In this document: positions 7,549 to 15,377 of the stretch, in pieces
Layout of the letters: each line of letters opens with the position of its first letter
How positions within the stretch are numbered: the stretch's first letter is position 1
Assembly (NCBI RefSeq): GCF_014137855.1
Contig: NZ_JACGWT010000001.1
Span: 620,001 to 684,000, forward strand
Origin: Microlunatus kandeliicorticis
Lineage (GTDB): Bacteria > Actinomycetota > Actinomycetes > Propionibacteriales > Propionibacteriaceae
DNA length: 64,000 nt
Reading direction: 5' to 3'
The notes under the pieces: model-generated
Databases searched by the model: none
The model's input: the letters and a program-made list of their open reading frames with translations, nothing else
Told to the model about the DNA's origin: nothing
Position numbers and translations under genes: made by a program

Positions 7549-8639
7549 TGGATGCCCAGCTTCGAGCAGGCGGCCTGGTACTCGGCGGTGCAGAGGTCGG
7601 AGGCCGGGGTGATGTTCTTGTCGACGATCTCGGCCTTGAGGTTCTGCTGCGTGATCAGGGTCGGGGTGAACAGCCGGGTCGGGGAGCCGAAGACGTCGCC
7701 GGTGGACTGCGGGGTCTTGTTGTTCAACAGGTCGACCGCGGCCTCGGCGGCGGCGCCGCCGACGATCTCGCTCGGCTTGCTGATGGTGTTGTACTGGTCG
7801 CCGGCGATGATCAGCTGCAGACCGGCGACGGTCGCGTCGTTGCCGCTGACCGGCGGCACCTTGACCCCGGCCGACTTGAAGGCGGCGATGGTCCCGCCGG
7901 CGGTGCCGTCGTTGGCCGCGACGACGCCCACGATCTTGTTCGCGCCGAAGCGGGAGATCTGTCCGGCGACCCACTTCTGCGCGTTCTCGGGCTGCCAGTC
8001 GATCGTGTCGTACTCGGCGAGCACCGGGACGCCGCTGTTGTCGACCGCGCTGTGCACACCCTTCTTGATCAAGCCGGCGGCCGCGTCGGTGGGGGAGCCG
8101 TTGACCAGCAGCAACCCGCCGCCGCTGGGGATCGGGCTCTGCTTGACCTTCTTCACCAGCGACTCGCCGATGGTCTTGCCGATCCCCTCGTTGTCGAAGG
8201 AGACGTAGAAGTCGACCTTGACGCTGGGGATCGGCCGGTCGTAGGCGATGACTTTGACGCCCTGGCTCTGCGCGGTCTTGACCAGCGACGCGGCGGCCGC
8301 CGAGTCGACCGGGTCGAGCACGATCACCTTGGCGCCCTGGGCGAGCGCCGAGTTGAACTGCTGCTGCTGCTTGTCGGCGTCGGCGTCCGCGTTGTTGTAG
8401 AGCGGCTTGCAGTCGGCGCACAGCTCCTTGAGCTTCTTCTCGAAGCCCGGGCGGTCGTGCAGCTCGTACCGGGTGGAGGCGGTGTCGGGCATCAGGAAGG
8501 CGACAGTCGCGCCGGCCGATCCGCCGGAGGACTGCCCGCTGCTGTTGCCCTGGGAGGCGTTGGTGGTGCAGGCGGCGAGACCGACCACGGCCAGCGTGCT
8601 CGCGAGCATCGCACCCAGCTTCTTCGACGGCGTTGTCAT
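7545..8639 (-). CDS. Sugar-binding lipoprotein of ABC transporter
   Basis: A 364-residue type I periplasmic-binding protein. The N terminus is a lipoprotein signal (MTTPSKKLG, hydrophobic core, then LAAC lipobox near residue 25) followed by a Ser/Gly-rich linker, so the protein is tethered outside the membrane. The fold is of the xylose/ribose-binding class (VAFLMPDTASTRYELHDRPGFEKKL, GVKVIAYDRPI, GVVAANDGTAGG). The start is the ATG at 8639, which has a GGAGG site 6-7 nt upstream; a longer open frame upstream is not credible because it would run through the promoter and remove the signal peptide. Confidence 0.88.
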   Translation of the reverse strand: MTTPSKKLGAMLASTLAVVGLAACTTNASQGNSSGQSSGGSAGATVAFLMPDTASTRYELHDRPGFEKKLKELCADCKPLYNNADADADKQQQQFNSALAQGAKVIVLDPVDSAAAASLVKTAQSQGVKVIAYDRPIPSVKVDFYVSFDNEGIGKTIGESLVKKVKQSPIPSGGGLLLVNGSPTDAAAGLIKKGVHSAVDNSGVPVLAEYDTIDWQPENAQKWVAGQISRFGANKIVGVVAANDGTAGGTIAAFKSAGVKVPPVSGNDATVAGLQLIIAGDQYNTISKPSEIVGGAAAEAAVDLLNNKTPQSTGDVFGSPTRLFTPTLITQQNLKAEIVDKNITPASDLCTAEYQAACSKLGIQ

Positions 8640-8675
8640 GGGGATCCTCCAGTCAGCGGTGACGGCCCGGGAATG

Positions 8676-8694
8676 ACTCGTGTCAAACCCGAGT
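8676..8694. promoter_or_regulatory. Candidate LacI-type operator
   Basis: A perfect inverted repeat ACTCG-N9-CGAGT lies between the divergent sugar operon and lacI-family gene. The 10-mer CTCGTGTCAA inside it is repeated at 8722-8731, where its complement contains the -35 box of the operon. Binding of the adjacent LacI protein is inferred. Confidence 0.45.
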
Positions 8695-8701
8695 GGAAGC
8701 G

Positions 8702-8731
8702 AAAGTAGTGGCATGCTTTGGCTCGTGTCAA
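8702..8731 (-). promoter_or_regulatory. Promoter of the sugar uptake operon
   Basis: Minus-strand TTGACA (8731-8726) and TACTTT (8707-8702) are separated by 18 nt, close to the housekeeping consensus, and point towards the binding-protein gene, with an expected start near 8695 and a leader of about 55 nt. Confidence 0.6.
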
Positions 8732-9771
8732 GGGATTCGCGCGACCCCGTGCGCCGGGTCAGCAGGGGCGACGTGGCCGACCGCGCCGGGGTGTCGCACG
8801 GGACGGTCTCGCACGTGCTGAACCACCCGGAGCGGGTGCGGCCGGAGACCCGGGCCCGGGTCGAGGCCGCCATCGCCGAGCTCGGCTTCGTCCGCGACGA
8901 GGCGGCCCGGCACCTGCGGGCGGGCTATTCGACGACCATCGGGCTGATGCTGCTCGACGCCTGGAACCCGAGCTTCCTGGACATCGCCCGTGGGGTGGAG
9001 GAGAGGATCGGCGACGGACCGTGGACCGTGCTGATGAGCAACAGCGCGCGCGACACCCGCCGCGAGCAGCGCTATCTGACCGAGTACGCCTCGCGCCGGG
9101 TGGCCGGGCTGATCGTGATCCCCAACGACCAGGTGCACGCCGAGTCACGCTTGCCGCTGCGGCTGGACGTGCCGACGGTCGTGGTCGACCGCGCGGAGCA
9201 GGGACCCGCGACGATGTCGGTGGCCGTCGACGACCGGCTCGGCGGCCGGCTGCTCGCCGAGCACCTGCTCGCGCTCGGCCACCGGCGGATCGCCTTCGTC
9301 GGCGACCCGGAGTCGGCGATCCCGGTGCAGGCCCGGTTCACCGGGTTCACCGATGCGCTCGCCGCGGCCCCCGACGCCGACCTCGAGACCGTGCCCGCGC
9401 CGCTGACCGTCGAGGCCGGTCTCGAGGTGGGGCGCGCGTTGGCCGAGCGGCGGCCGACCGCCCGACCGACCGTCGTGGCCACGGCGGTCGATCTGTTGGC
9501 CTTCGGGGTGCTGCAGAGCCTGCTGTCCGCCGGCATCCGGGTCCCCGAGGACCTCTCGCTCACCGGCTACGACGACATCTCCTTCACCGCGCAGCTGTCG
9601 GTGCCGCTGACCGCGGTCGCCCGCCCGCACCTGCGGATGGGCGTCGACGCCGCCGACCTGCTGCTCCGTTCGCTGGGCGGCGAGGAACCGGACCCTCGTC
9701 ACCTGGTCCGGGCCCCCGAGCTGAAGATCAGGGCCTCGACCGCTCCGCCGCGACGACCGCGGTCAGCCTGA
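8713..9771 (+). CDS. LacI-family transcriptional regulator
   Basis: A protein of about 352 residues with an N-terminal LacI helix-turn-helix (VSRGDVADRAGVSHGTVSHVLN, hinge DEAARHLRAGYSTTIGLM) followed by a sugar-binding-protein-like effector domain (MSVAVDDRLGGRLLAEHLLALGHRRIAFVG, LTGYDDI). It is divergent from the sugar transporter operon and most likely represses it until the sugar binds. The start is uncertain: ATG 8713 is chosen, but GTG at 8725 or 8749 would keep the whole DNA-binding domain, and no strong ribosome site marks any of them. The region encoding the extra N-terminal residues overlaps the divergent promoter. Confidence 0.85.
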   Translation: MLWLVSRDSRDPVRRVSRGDVADRAGVSHGTVSHVLNHPERVRPETRARVEAAIAELGFVRDEAARHLRAGYSTTIGLMLLDAWNPSFLDIARGVEERIGDGPWTVLMSNSARDTRREQRYLTEYASRRVAGLIVIPNDQVHAESRLPLRLDVPTVVVDRAEQGPATMSVAVDDRLGGRLLAEHLLALGHRRIAFVGDPESAIPVQARFTGFTDALAAAPDADLETVPAPLTVEAGLEVGRALAERRPTARPTVVATAVDLLAFGVLQSLLSAGIRVPEDLSLTGYDDISFTAQLSVPLTAVARPHLRMGVDAADLLLRSLGGEEPDPRHLVRAPELKIRASTAPPRRPRSA

Positions 9772-9853
9772 CCGTCGGGTTCGGCCCGGTAGGCCCTGTC
9801 GAAGTCGACGATCGGGCACCGGGGACCGTCCCGCGGAGATCTTGAGGTGACGC

Positions 9854-9881
9854 CGAGGATCCGAAGAATCCTCGTTTGTTT
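9854..9881 (+). terminator. Terminator-like hairpin after lacI / before glycosyltransferase
   Basis: CGAGGAT at 9854-9860 and ATCCTCG at 9868-9874 form a perfect 7-bp stem with a 7-nt loop, followed directly by TTTGTTT. It is the most classical rho-independent terminator in the window. It could end the lacI message or act as a conditional terminator within the leader of the glycosyltransferase gene. Confidence 0.6.
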
Positions 9882-9895
9882 CTGATCGAGACCGA

Positions 9896-9974
9896 AGGCT
9901 CAGCCGACGGAAAGCCTGATGTCGGACCGGTTCTCTTCTCTCACCCGGCAACCGCCGGGGCGAGAAGGAGCCCC
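9896..9974 (+). promoter_or_regulatory. Structured leader of the glycosyltransferase (pseudoknot plus hairpins)
   Basis: AGGCT (9896-9900) can pair with AGCCT (9913-9917) while CCGAC (9904-9908) pairs with GTCGG (9921-9925), giving an H-type pseudoknot. Downstream, CCCGGC (9944-9949) and GCCGGG (9954-9959) form a perfect hairpin, and GGGGC (9957-9961) can alternatively pair with GCCCC (9970-9974), which would enclose the AAGGAG ribosome site. The mutually exclusive pairings suggest translational control. I could not match it to a riboswitch class that I know. Confidence 0.35.
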
Positions 9975-9977
9975 CTG

Positions 9978-11099
9978 ATGTCACTGCGTATCGCCGCCCT
10001 CATCCCCGCCTACAACGAGGCCGGGTCGATCGGGTCCACCCTGACGGCCGTCCTCGGCCAGCACCGCGTACCGGACCTGGTCGTCTGCATCCCCAACGGG
10101 TGCAGCGATGCGACCGCGGAGGTCGCCCGTGGCTTCGAGGGCGTCACCGTCCTCGAGCTGCCGCGTCTGGAGCACAAGAAGTCCGAGGCGCTGAACCGGG
10201 CCTGGAACACCTACGCCCGCGACTACGACGTGATCATCTGCCTGGACGCCGACACCGTGCTGCCCCCGAACGCCGTCGGCGACTGGGAGCAGGAGTTCCT
10301 CGCCGAGGCCGCGACGGACCGGTCGCGCACGACCCGTCGGGTCAAGGTCCGTGATCTTCCGCTGGGTGGCTCCTCGTCGAAGTTCACCATGCTGGGCGGC
10401 GACTTCCTGACCCGGCTGCAGCGCGCCGAGTTCGCCCGCTGGACCGACACCTCGCTCAAGCGGGGGTGGACCAGTGTGCTCGCCGGCACCGGTTGCGCGA
10501 TCAGCGGACGGGCGCTCCGCGAGGTGGTCGCCCTGACCGGTCGCGAGGGTCCGTGGTCCTACGACAGCCAGGTCGAGGACTTCGAGCTCACCCACGAGAT
10601 CCGCAAGCTCGGCTACCGCTGCCAGGTCAGCCCGACGGTCCGGGCCTACACCGACTCGATGACCACGGTGAAGGCGCTCTGGGGTCAGCGGATGAAGTGG
10701 CAGACCGGCACCGTCGAGGACCTGATGCGGATCGGCGTCTCCCGGCTGACGCTGCTCGACTGGTGGCAGCAGGCCGCCGGCCTGTTCGCCGCTGCCGTCC
10801 GGCTGCTCTGGCTGGTGATCATGGTCGGCCTGGTCAGCACCGGCACGCTGCACTTCATCTGGTTCTGGTGGGTGATCGTCCCCGTCGTCTTCGTGGCCAG
10901 TGAGTTCAAGGCGGCGCTTCGTATCCCGCACCGCGACCGGCGCGACCTGCTGATGGCGCTCGCGATCGTGCCCTCGGAGGTCTTCGCCTGGCTCCGGGCC
11001 GGCTGGTTCATCGCCGCCTGGGCCGCGGTGGCTCGGACGCTGGTCACCGGTCGACGCAAGGACCGCTGGGCGCTGCAGTACGCGGCCGAAGGCGTCTGA
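9978..11099 (+). CDS. Membrane glycosyltransferase, family 2 (processive type)
   Basis: A 373-residue GT2 enzyme. The nucleotide-sugar site is seen in IPAYNEAGSIG near the N terminus and the DxD motif in CLDADTVLP; the acceptor/processive motifs follow as GTGCAISGRAL, QVEDFELTHEIRKLGYR and QRMKW (variant of QxxRW) near residue 240. About three to four transmembrane segments fill the C-terminal third. This layout fits synthases of beta-linked amino-sugar polymers (hyaluronan/PNAG/cellulose type), but the product is unknown. ATG 9978 is fixed by AAGGAG at 9965-9970. It is followed 113 nt later by a gene for a tiny membrane peptide. Confidence 0.85.
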   Translation: MSLRIAALIPAYNEAGSIGSTLTAVLGQHRVPDLVVCIPNGCSDATAEVARGFEGVTVLELPRLEHKKSEALNRAWNTYARDYDVIICLDADTVLPPNAVGDWEQEFLAEAATDRSRTTRRVKVRDLPLGGSSSKFTMLGGDFLTRLQRAEFARWTDTSLKRGWTSVLAGTGCAISGRALREVVALTGREGPWSYDSQVEDFELTHEIRKLGYRCQVSPTVRAYTDSMTTVKALWGQRMKWQTGTVEDLMRIGVSRLTLLDWWQQAAGLFAAAVRLLWLVIMVGLVSTGTLHFIWFWWVIVPVVFVASEFKAALRIPHRDRRDLLMALAIVPSEVFAWLRAGWFIAAWAAVARTLVTGRRKDRWALQYAAEGV

Positions 11100-11212
11100 C
11101 CCCGTTCCCTCCACCCCGCACGACCAGTTCCGTCTTACCGGGACTCACCGGATCAACCGCACGACCACCGCTCGTCCCAACCCATCACCCTCATCACAGA
11201 AGGAGTCACCTC

Positions 11213-11362
11213 ATGTACGGACACGGAGCCAGCCTCTCGGGCCTCGGCATCACCGCCACCGGCCTCGGCATCGGATCGGCCGTCCTCGCGGTCATCGGCA
11301 TCGTCCTCACCGTCATCGCCCTGATCGGGCTCTTCCGCAAGCCGGGCGCCGTCAGGCCCTGA
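11213..11362 (+). CDS. 49-residue single-span membrane peptide
   Basis: A short gene with an excellent ribosome site (AAGGAG about 8 nt before ATG 11213). The peptide begins MYGHGASLSGLGITATG, has one hydrophobic span from about residue 18 to 41 rich in Ile, Val, Leu and Gly, and ends with a basic tail FRKPGAVRP. Such a topology (N-out, C-in) is typical of small regulatory or scaffold membrane proteins. It lies 113 nt after the glycosyltransferase on the same strand and is followed by a strong terminator, so it probably ends that transcript and may assist the synthase. I do not recognise a family. Confidence 0.7.
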   Translation: MYGHGASLSGLGITATGLGIGSAVLAVIGIVLTVIALIGLFRKPGAVRP

Positions 11363-11388
11363 CCCGTCCAGCTCGTCGCACCTCCACG

Positions 11389-11418
11389 AAGGCCGGACTC
11401 CTGCGGGGGTCCGGCCTT
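11389..11418 (+). terminator. Terminator after the membrane peptide gene
   Basis: AAGGCCGGAC (11389-11398) and GTCCGGCCTT (11409-11418) form a perfect 10-bp stem that can extend inward by three more pairs around a short loop. It starts 27 nt after the stop codon of the 49-residue peptide gene. Confidence 0.75.
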
Positions 11419-11495
11419 CCGCGTCCCGACGTGGGAAGCGGGGTTGTCGGAGGTCGGCCCTAGGGTTCGGGTCACCGGCGCGAGGGGAGGGCCCG

Positions 11496-12593
11496 ATGGG
11501 CGAGCTGACCTGGGCGGCGGCGCGGGCCTGGCGGCTGGGTCGTCAGCTGCTCGCGCCGCCGACCGACGACCCGGAGAGCACCCTGGAGGCGGTCGTCGAC
11601 CGGCTCGGGGCGCTGCCGGCCTGGTCGGGCGATGCGCCGACCGCGCTCGGGCTCCGGCTCGGCCGACCGGCCGGAGACGAGCTGCGCCGGGCGGTCCAGG
11701 AGGGACGGGTGTTCTCCGGCTACGCCTTCCGCGGTGCCAGCCACTACCTGACCGCGCGGAGCGCCGCCGCCTACCTCGCCCTGAGGTGTGCCGGCCGGCA
11801 GTGGGAGCTCCGCAGCTGGCGTGAGCACTACGGTCTCGAACCCGAGGACTGGCCGCCGCTCCGGGCAGCGGTGCGCGAGGCGTTGGCCGACGGCCCGCTC
11901 GGACGCGAGGAGCTGGCCGCCGCGATCGCCGCGGTGCCGCGGTACCGGCACCTGCGGGCCGCGTTCCTCGCTCCGTCGCAGACCCTGCTCAAGCCCTTCT
12001 GCTGGCAGGGCGATCTCTGCTTCGCCCCGACCGACGAGGGCGTCGCGTTCCGTCGGCTCGACGGCCTGCCCGGCTGGACCGGGCTGCTCGACCTCGACGC
12101 GGCCGGGCACTGGGCGGTGCTGCACTACCTCGACGCCTACGGCCCGGCCGGGGCGGACCGGATCCACTACTGGCTCGGCGAGGGTCTGAGCGCCGGTCGT
12201 CGCCGGATCGACCGCTGGATCGAGGAGCTCGGTGACCGGCTCGCCGTGCTGCCGATCGAGGGCACCCCGGCGCTCTGCCGAGCCGAGGACGTCGACGCGA
12301 TCCGCCGCTCGGCGCCGAGCGCGGCGGTGACCCTGCTGCCCGGCTCGGACCAGTGGGTGCTCGGCGCGGGCACGGCCGCGACCGTCGTCGTCCCGGCGGC
12401 CGAGCGGCCGGCGGCGACCCGCGGTCTCCCGCTGGTGCTGGTCGGCGGGCAGGTGGCCGGCACCTGGACGACCGCGGGCGAGGTGATCACGGTGTCGTGG
12501 TCCGACGGGCGTCCACCCGCGGGATCGGACGCGCTCGAGGCGGCGGTGGCGGCGCTCGGACGGGCGACCGGACGCGCCTTCACGCTCGGCTAG
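11496..12593 (+). CDS. Winged-helix AlkZ-like DNA glycosylase family protein
   Basis: A 365-residue protein of the HTH_42/AlkZ-like superfamily (winged-helix repeats that form a DNA-binding cradle). Supporting stretches are ALGLRLGRPAGDELRRAVQEGRVFSGYAFRGASHYLTAR near residues 50-85, the middle LLKPFCWQGDLCFAP segment and VTLLPGSDQWVLG near 280-290, which is the place of the family 'LLPxFDxxxLG' motif. Characterised relatives unhook interstrand cross-links or excise alkylated bases, but the catalytic glutamine pair of AlkZ is not evident here, so enzymatic activity is uncertain. ATG 11496 has a GGGGAGG ribosome site at 11484-11490. Confidence 0.75.
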   Translation: MGELTWAAARAWRLGRQLLAPPTDDPESTLEAVVDRLGALPAWSGDAPTALGLRLGRPAGDELRRAVQEGRVFSGYAFRGASHYLTARSAAAYLALRCAGRQWELRSWREHYGLEPEDWPPLRAAVREALADGPLGREELAAAIAAVPRYRHLRAAFLAPSQTLLKPFCWQGDLCFAPTDEGVAFRRLDGLPGWTGLLDLDAAGHWAVLHYLDAYGPAGADRIHYWLGEGLSAGRRRIDRWIEELGDRLAVLPIEGTPALCRAEDVDAIRRSAPSAAVTLLPGSDQWVLGAGTAATVVVPAAERPAATRGLPLVLVGGQVAGTWTTAGEVITVSWSDGRPPAGSDALEAAVAALGRATGRAFTLG

Positions 12594-12605
12594 GCGTCCG
12601 GAGGC

Positions 12606-13622
12606 TCAGTCGGCTGCGCCAGTGAACGCGCCGGGTGCCCGCAGCCGGTCCAGCCGGTCCCACTCGGCGCGGGTCAACCGCAGGATGGTGCCGTGCTTGG
12701 TGGACGGCGGGATGTCGACCTCGGCGGCCGGCACCGGCTCCCACCGGCCCGACTCGATGTCGTCGGTGCTCAGCGCGAAGTAGCCCTGCGGCCAGTCGCG
12801 GTACTGGTCGAGGAACAGCAGCCAGCGGCCCGACGGCTCGCGGAGCAGGATCGGTGCCTCGACCCCGCCGTGCCCGTAGAGGTCCTCGGCGAGTCGGGTG
12901 GTGATCACCTCGAAGTCGTCGGCGAACAGTCCCGAGCCGGCCTCGAGGTAGACCCCGCGTCCGTCGTCGTCGCGGTTCTCGTCCTTGCTCACCCGGTAGA
13001 CCCGGCCGTCGGCCTGGGCGATCGCGGTGTCGATGATGTCGCGGCCGCCGGTGTCGATCAGGATCCCGGCCGGCCCGAAGGTCTCGAAGTCGCGGGTCCG
13101 GGCGTACAGGATCCGGCTGTAGGAGTCTTCCCGGTGGTCGGGGTCGTCGGGGGAGAACAGCCGCGACGACCAGAAGACGATGTGCTCGCCGGTCTCCGGG
13201 TCGACCGTGGTCTCCGGGGCCCAGGCCATCCCGGCCTCGGGTGGGGCCACCTCGACCAGCCGCGGCTCGGACCAGTGCACCAGGTCCTCGGAGTGCCAGA
13301 CGACCAGCGAACGGCTGCCCGCCCGTCGCCAGGTCGGCCAGTCGAGCTCCGGTCCGTTGGCCCACACCCGCAGGTCGGTCGCCAGGATGTGGAAGCGCCC
13401 CGCCGCGTCCCGGACGATCGCCGGGTCGCGGACGCCGGTGGTCCCGATCAGCGACTCGAGCACGGGCTCGTTGCCGTTCAACGGGTCCCAGCGGAGCGGG
13501 GTGTCACCACGGCTCAGCGACAGGAAGATCTTCTCCGCGTGCCCGACCTGGTCCTCGCGGAAGTGCGCGAACAGGTACCCCCACGGCTGGTCGGAACCCT
13601 GGTCGGTCGCGTCGTCGGCCAC
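12606..13622 (-). CDS. Glycoside hydrolase family 43 protein
   Basis: A 338-residue five-bladed beta-propeller glycosidase of the GH43-like type, without a signal peptide. GVRDPAIVRDAAGRFHILATDL carries the catalytic-base aspartate; blade repeats follow (SLVVWHSEDLVHWSEPR, AWAPETTVDPETGEHIVFWSSR, ILYARTRDFETFGPAG, DTAIAQADGRVYRVSKDE) and VEAPILLREPSGRWLLFLDQY holds the likely acid glutamate. Family members release arabinose or xylose from oligosaccharides; a cytoplasmic location suggests action on imported oligomers. It is convergent with the AlkZ-like gene, 12 bases apart. Confidence 0.8.
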   Translation of the reverse strand: MADDATDQGSDQPWGYLFAHFREDQVGHAEKIFLSLSRGDTPLRWDPLNGNEPVLESLIGTTGVRDPAIVRDAAGRFHILATDLRVWANGPELDWPTWRRAGSRSLVVWHSEDLVHWSEPRLVEVAPPEAGMAWAPETTVDPETGEHIVFWSSRLFSPDDPDHREDSYSRILYARTRDFETFGPAGILIDTGGRDIIDTAIAQADGRVYRVSKDENRDDDGRGVYLEAGSGLFADDFEVITTRLAEDLYGHGGVEAPILLREPSGRWLLFLDQYRDWPQGYFALSTDDIESGRWEPVPAAEVDIPPSTKHGTILRLTRAEWDRLDRLRAPGAFTGAAD

Positions 13623-13962
13623 CGCCGCAGTGTGTCACCCCTGGTCGGAGCGACCGGAGGACACCGACCACCCAGCGGTCGATCCGTCGAGGGCTCTGGC
13701 GTGTCGCATCCGGGGAGAGCATCCTGTGGCCCGACACCCCTCCTGATCATGAGCCAGTGGCGGATGCGCATCGCGCCCTCCTCCCAGGCTCGATGCGGGT
13801 AGGACACCTGCACGCTGTGCCCGGGTTGGGGTTGGGAAGGGCAGCGCAGGCCCGCCTCCGGACGGTGCCTGCGCTGCCCGTCACATCCCCGGCTCGTCAC
13901 ACCTCCGACCCGGAACGGGGGCCGGCCGCGGGGTGGTCCGGTCGGCGCGCGATGCTGGCCGG
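13623..13962. other. 340-bp intergenic region with G-quadruplex motif and long hairpin
   Basis: The region lies between divergent GH43 and SDR genes and holds no convincing gene. It contains GGGTTGGGGTTGGGAAGGG at 13823-13841, a tight G-quadruplex motif, and a perfect 13-bp inverted repeat GGGCAGCGCAGGC (13839-13851) / complement (13867-13879) with a 15-nt loop. The two overlap by three guanines. The SDR leaderless -10 box is at its right end. Confidence 0.6.
13951..13956 (+). promoter_or_regulatory. Leaderless -10-like box of the SDR gene
   Basis: GATGCT lies exactly 6 nt before the GTG at 13963. It has A and T at the two key positions but lacks the first T, so it is a weak example of the leaderless pattern. 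Confidence 0.35.
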
Positions 13963-14661
13963 GTGACACCCGACTCGAAGAACGCCCTGGTCGTCGGCGC
14001 CTCGCGCGGACTCGGTCTCGGGCTCGCCGCACGGCTGCTCGAACGCGGGTGGCGGGTCACCGCCACCGGTCGCGGCGCCGGCTCCGACGGCCTCCGCGCG
14101 CTGGCCGGACGCCACGGCGGACTGACTCCCGAGACCGTCGACATCGACGACCCGGCCGCGGTCGCCGCGCTGCACGACCGGCTGGCCGGGACGCCGCTCG
14201 ACCTGCTCTTCGTCAACGCCGGCGTCACCCACGACCGGTGGGAGACCGTGGCCGACGTGTCCACCGAGACCTTCCAGCGGGTGATGCTGACCAACGCGCT
14301 GAGCCCGGTGCGGTTCGTCGAGGCCTTCGCCGACCTGGTGGTCCCGAGCGGCACCCTCGCGGTGATGTCGTCCGGGCAGGGCAGCATCACCAACAACACC
14401 CGGGTCACCGGCTGGGAGATCTACCGGGCCAGCAAGGCCGCGCTCAACCAGCTGATGCGCAGCTGGGCGGCGCGGCACCCGGACGACCCGCGGACCCTGC
14501 TGCTGGTCGCGCCCGGCTGGGTGCGGACCGACCTCGGCGGCCCCGACGCCGGGCTGAGCGTCGAGGAGAGCACCGCCGGGGTCGCGGACGTCCTCGAGGC
14601 CCAGGCCGGCCGCGGCGGTCTGCAGTTCCTCGACCACCGCGGCGCGACCGTGCCGTGGTGA
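13963..14661 (+). CDS. Short-chain dehydrogenase/reductase
   Basis: A 232-residue SDR. The nucleotide-binding turn is VVGASRGLGLGLA (residues 10-22, TGxxxGxG variant), the NAG motif is FVNAGVTHD, and the active site shows a serine in MSSGQGS and the YxxxK pair in YRASKAAL. It is an NAD(P)-dependent oxidoreductase with unknown substrate. The GTG at 13963 is preferred over an upstream in-frame GTG because a -10-like box lies 6 nt before it and residues before it do not match the family. It is convergent with the methyltransferase gene. Confidence 0.85.
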   Translation: MTPDSKNALVVGASRGLGLGLAARLLERGWRVTATGRGAGSDGLRALAGRHGGLTPETVDIDDPAAVAALHDRLAGTPLDLLFVNAGVTHDRWETVADVSTETFQRVMLTNALSPVRFVEAFADLVVPSGTLAVMSSGQGSITNNTRVTGWEIYRASKAALNQLMRSWAARHPDDPRTLLLVAPGWVRTDLGGPDAGLSVEESTAGVADVLEAQAGRGGLQFLDHRGATVPW

Positions 14662-14674
14662 CTGCCGACCGCTG

Positions 14675-15340
14675 TCAGCCCAGCCGGCGGGCGACCACGG
14701 CGTAGAGCGGGTCGCCGCGGTAACCGGGAGCCAGCGGGGTCCGCAGGCTCAGCTCCGGTTGCTTGAAGCCGCCGGCCCGGCGCAGGTAGTCCGCGACGAT
14801 CGCCAGGTGGCCGGCGTCGTCGGTCGACAGCCAGCCGAGGATCGCCTTGGTGGGGAAGCAGCGGTTGGAGAAGGTGATCACCACCGGGGCGCCGGGCCGG
14901 AGCACCCGGGCGGTCTCGGCCAGCACCTCGACCGGCCGCACCAGATAGTCGATCGACACGCAGCACAGCACCGCGTCGAAGGACGCGTCCGGGAACGGCA
15001 GCGACGGATCGACGTTGAGGTCGGCCACCACGCGCTCGGTCGCGAAGGCGTTGGCGTCGAGCTCCCGCCGGTTCATCCCGAGCACCGTGAGCGCGCCCGG
15101 ACGCCGACGCAGGTGCGAGGTCCACGACGACATCAGGTCGAGCACCGCCGCGTCCGCGCTGTCGACCCCGAGCTCGGTGTAGAGCGCACCGACCGCCGCG
15201 ACCGCGCCCTCGTCGATGTGGGTGACCATCCGCGGCACCGCGTAAAAGCGGTCGTCGGAGCTCGGGTCGTCGCGGTCGAAGAAGTGTGCGGGGTAGGGGT
15301 CGCTCCCGCCGTCGGGGCTGTCGGACGTCACCCGACCCAT
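14675..15340 (-). CDS. Class I SAM-dependent methyltransferase
   Basis: A 221-residue methyltransferase of the Methyltransf_11 type. It shows motif I in VLDLMSSWTSHL (a variant with MSSWTSH replacing the usual GxGxG), VLGMNRRELDAN as the acidic-loop segment, LPFPDASFDAVLCCVSIDYLVRPVEVLAETARVLRPGAPVVITFSNRCFP as motifs IV-VI. The glycine-poor motif I with LMSSW is a recognisable subgroup of small methyltransferases. Substrate is unknown. The CACGGT hexamer 6 nt before ATG 15340 could be a leaderless -10. It is followed on the other strand by the SDR gene. Confidence 0.78.
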   Translation of the reverse strand: MGRVTSDSPDGGSDPYPAHFFDRDDPSSDDRFYAVPRMVTHIDEGAVAAVGALYTELGVDSADAAVLDLMSSWTSHLRRRPGALTVLGMNRRELDANAFATERVVADLNVDPSLPFPDASFDAVLCCVSIDYLVRPVEVLAETARVLRPGAPVVITFSNRCFPTKAILGWLSTDDAGHLAIVADYLRRAGGFKQPELSLRTPLAPGYRGDPLYAVVARRLG

Positions 15341-15377
15341 GACACCACCGTGATCCAGCGCGGGCCCGGCCCGGGGC

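Noticed and set aside
8680-8712. GTG 8680 as start of the LacI regulator
   Set aside because: It would place the N terminus over the divergent promoter and operator, and adds residues without family match.
9854-9974. Assignment of the leader to c-di-GMP, c-di-AMP, fluoride or glycine riboswitches
   Set aside because: The conserved bases that I know for these classes are not present in the right order.
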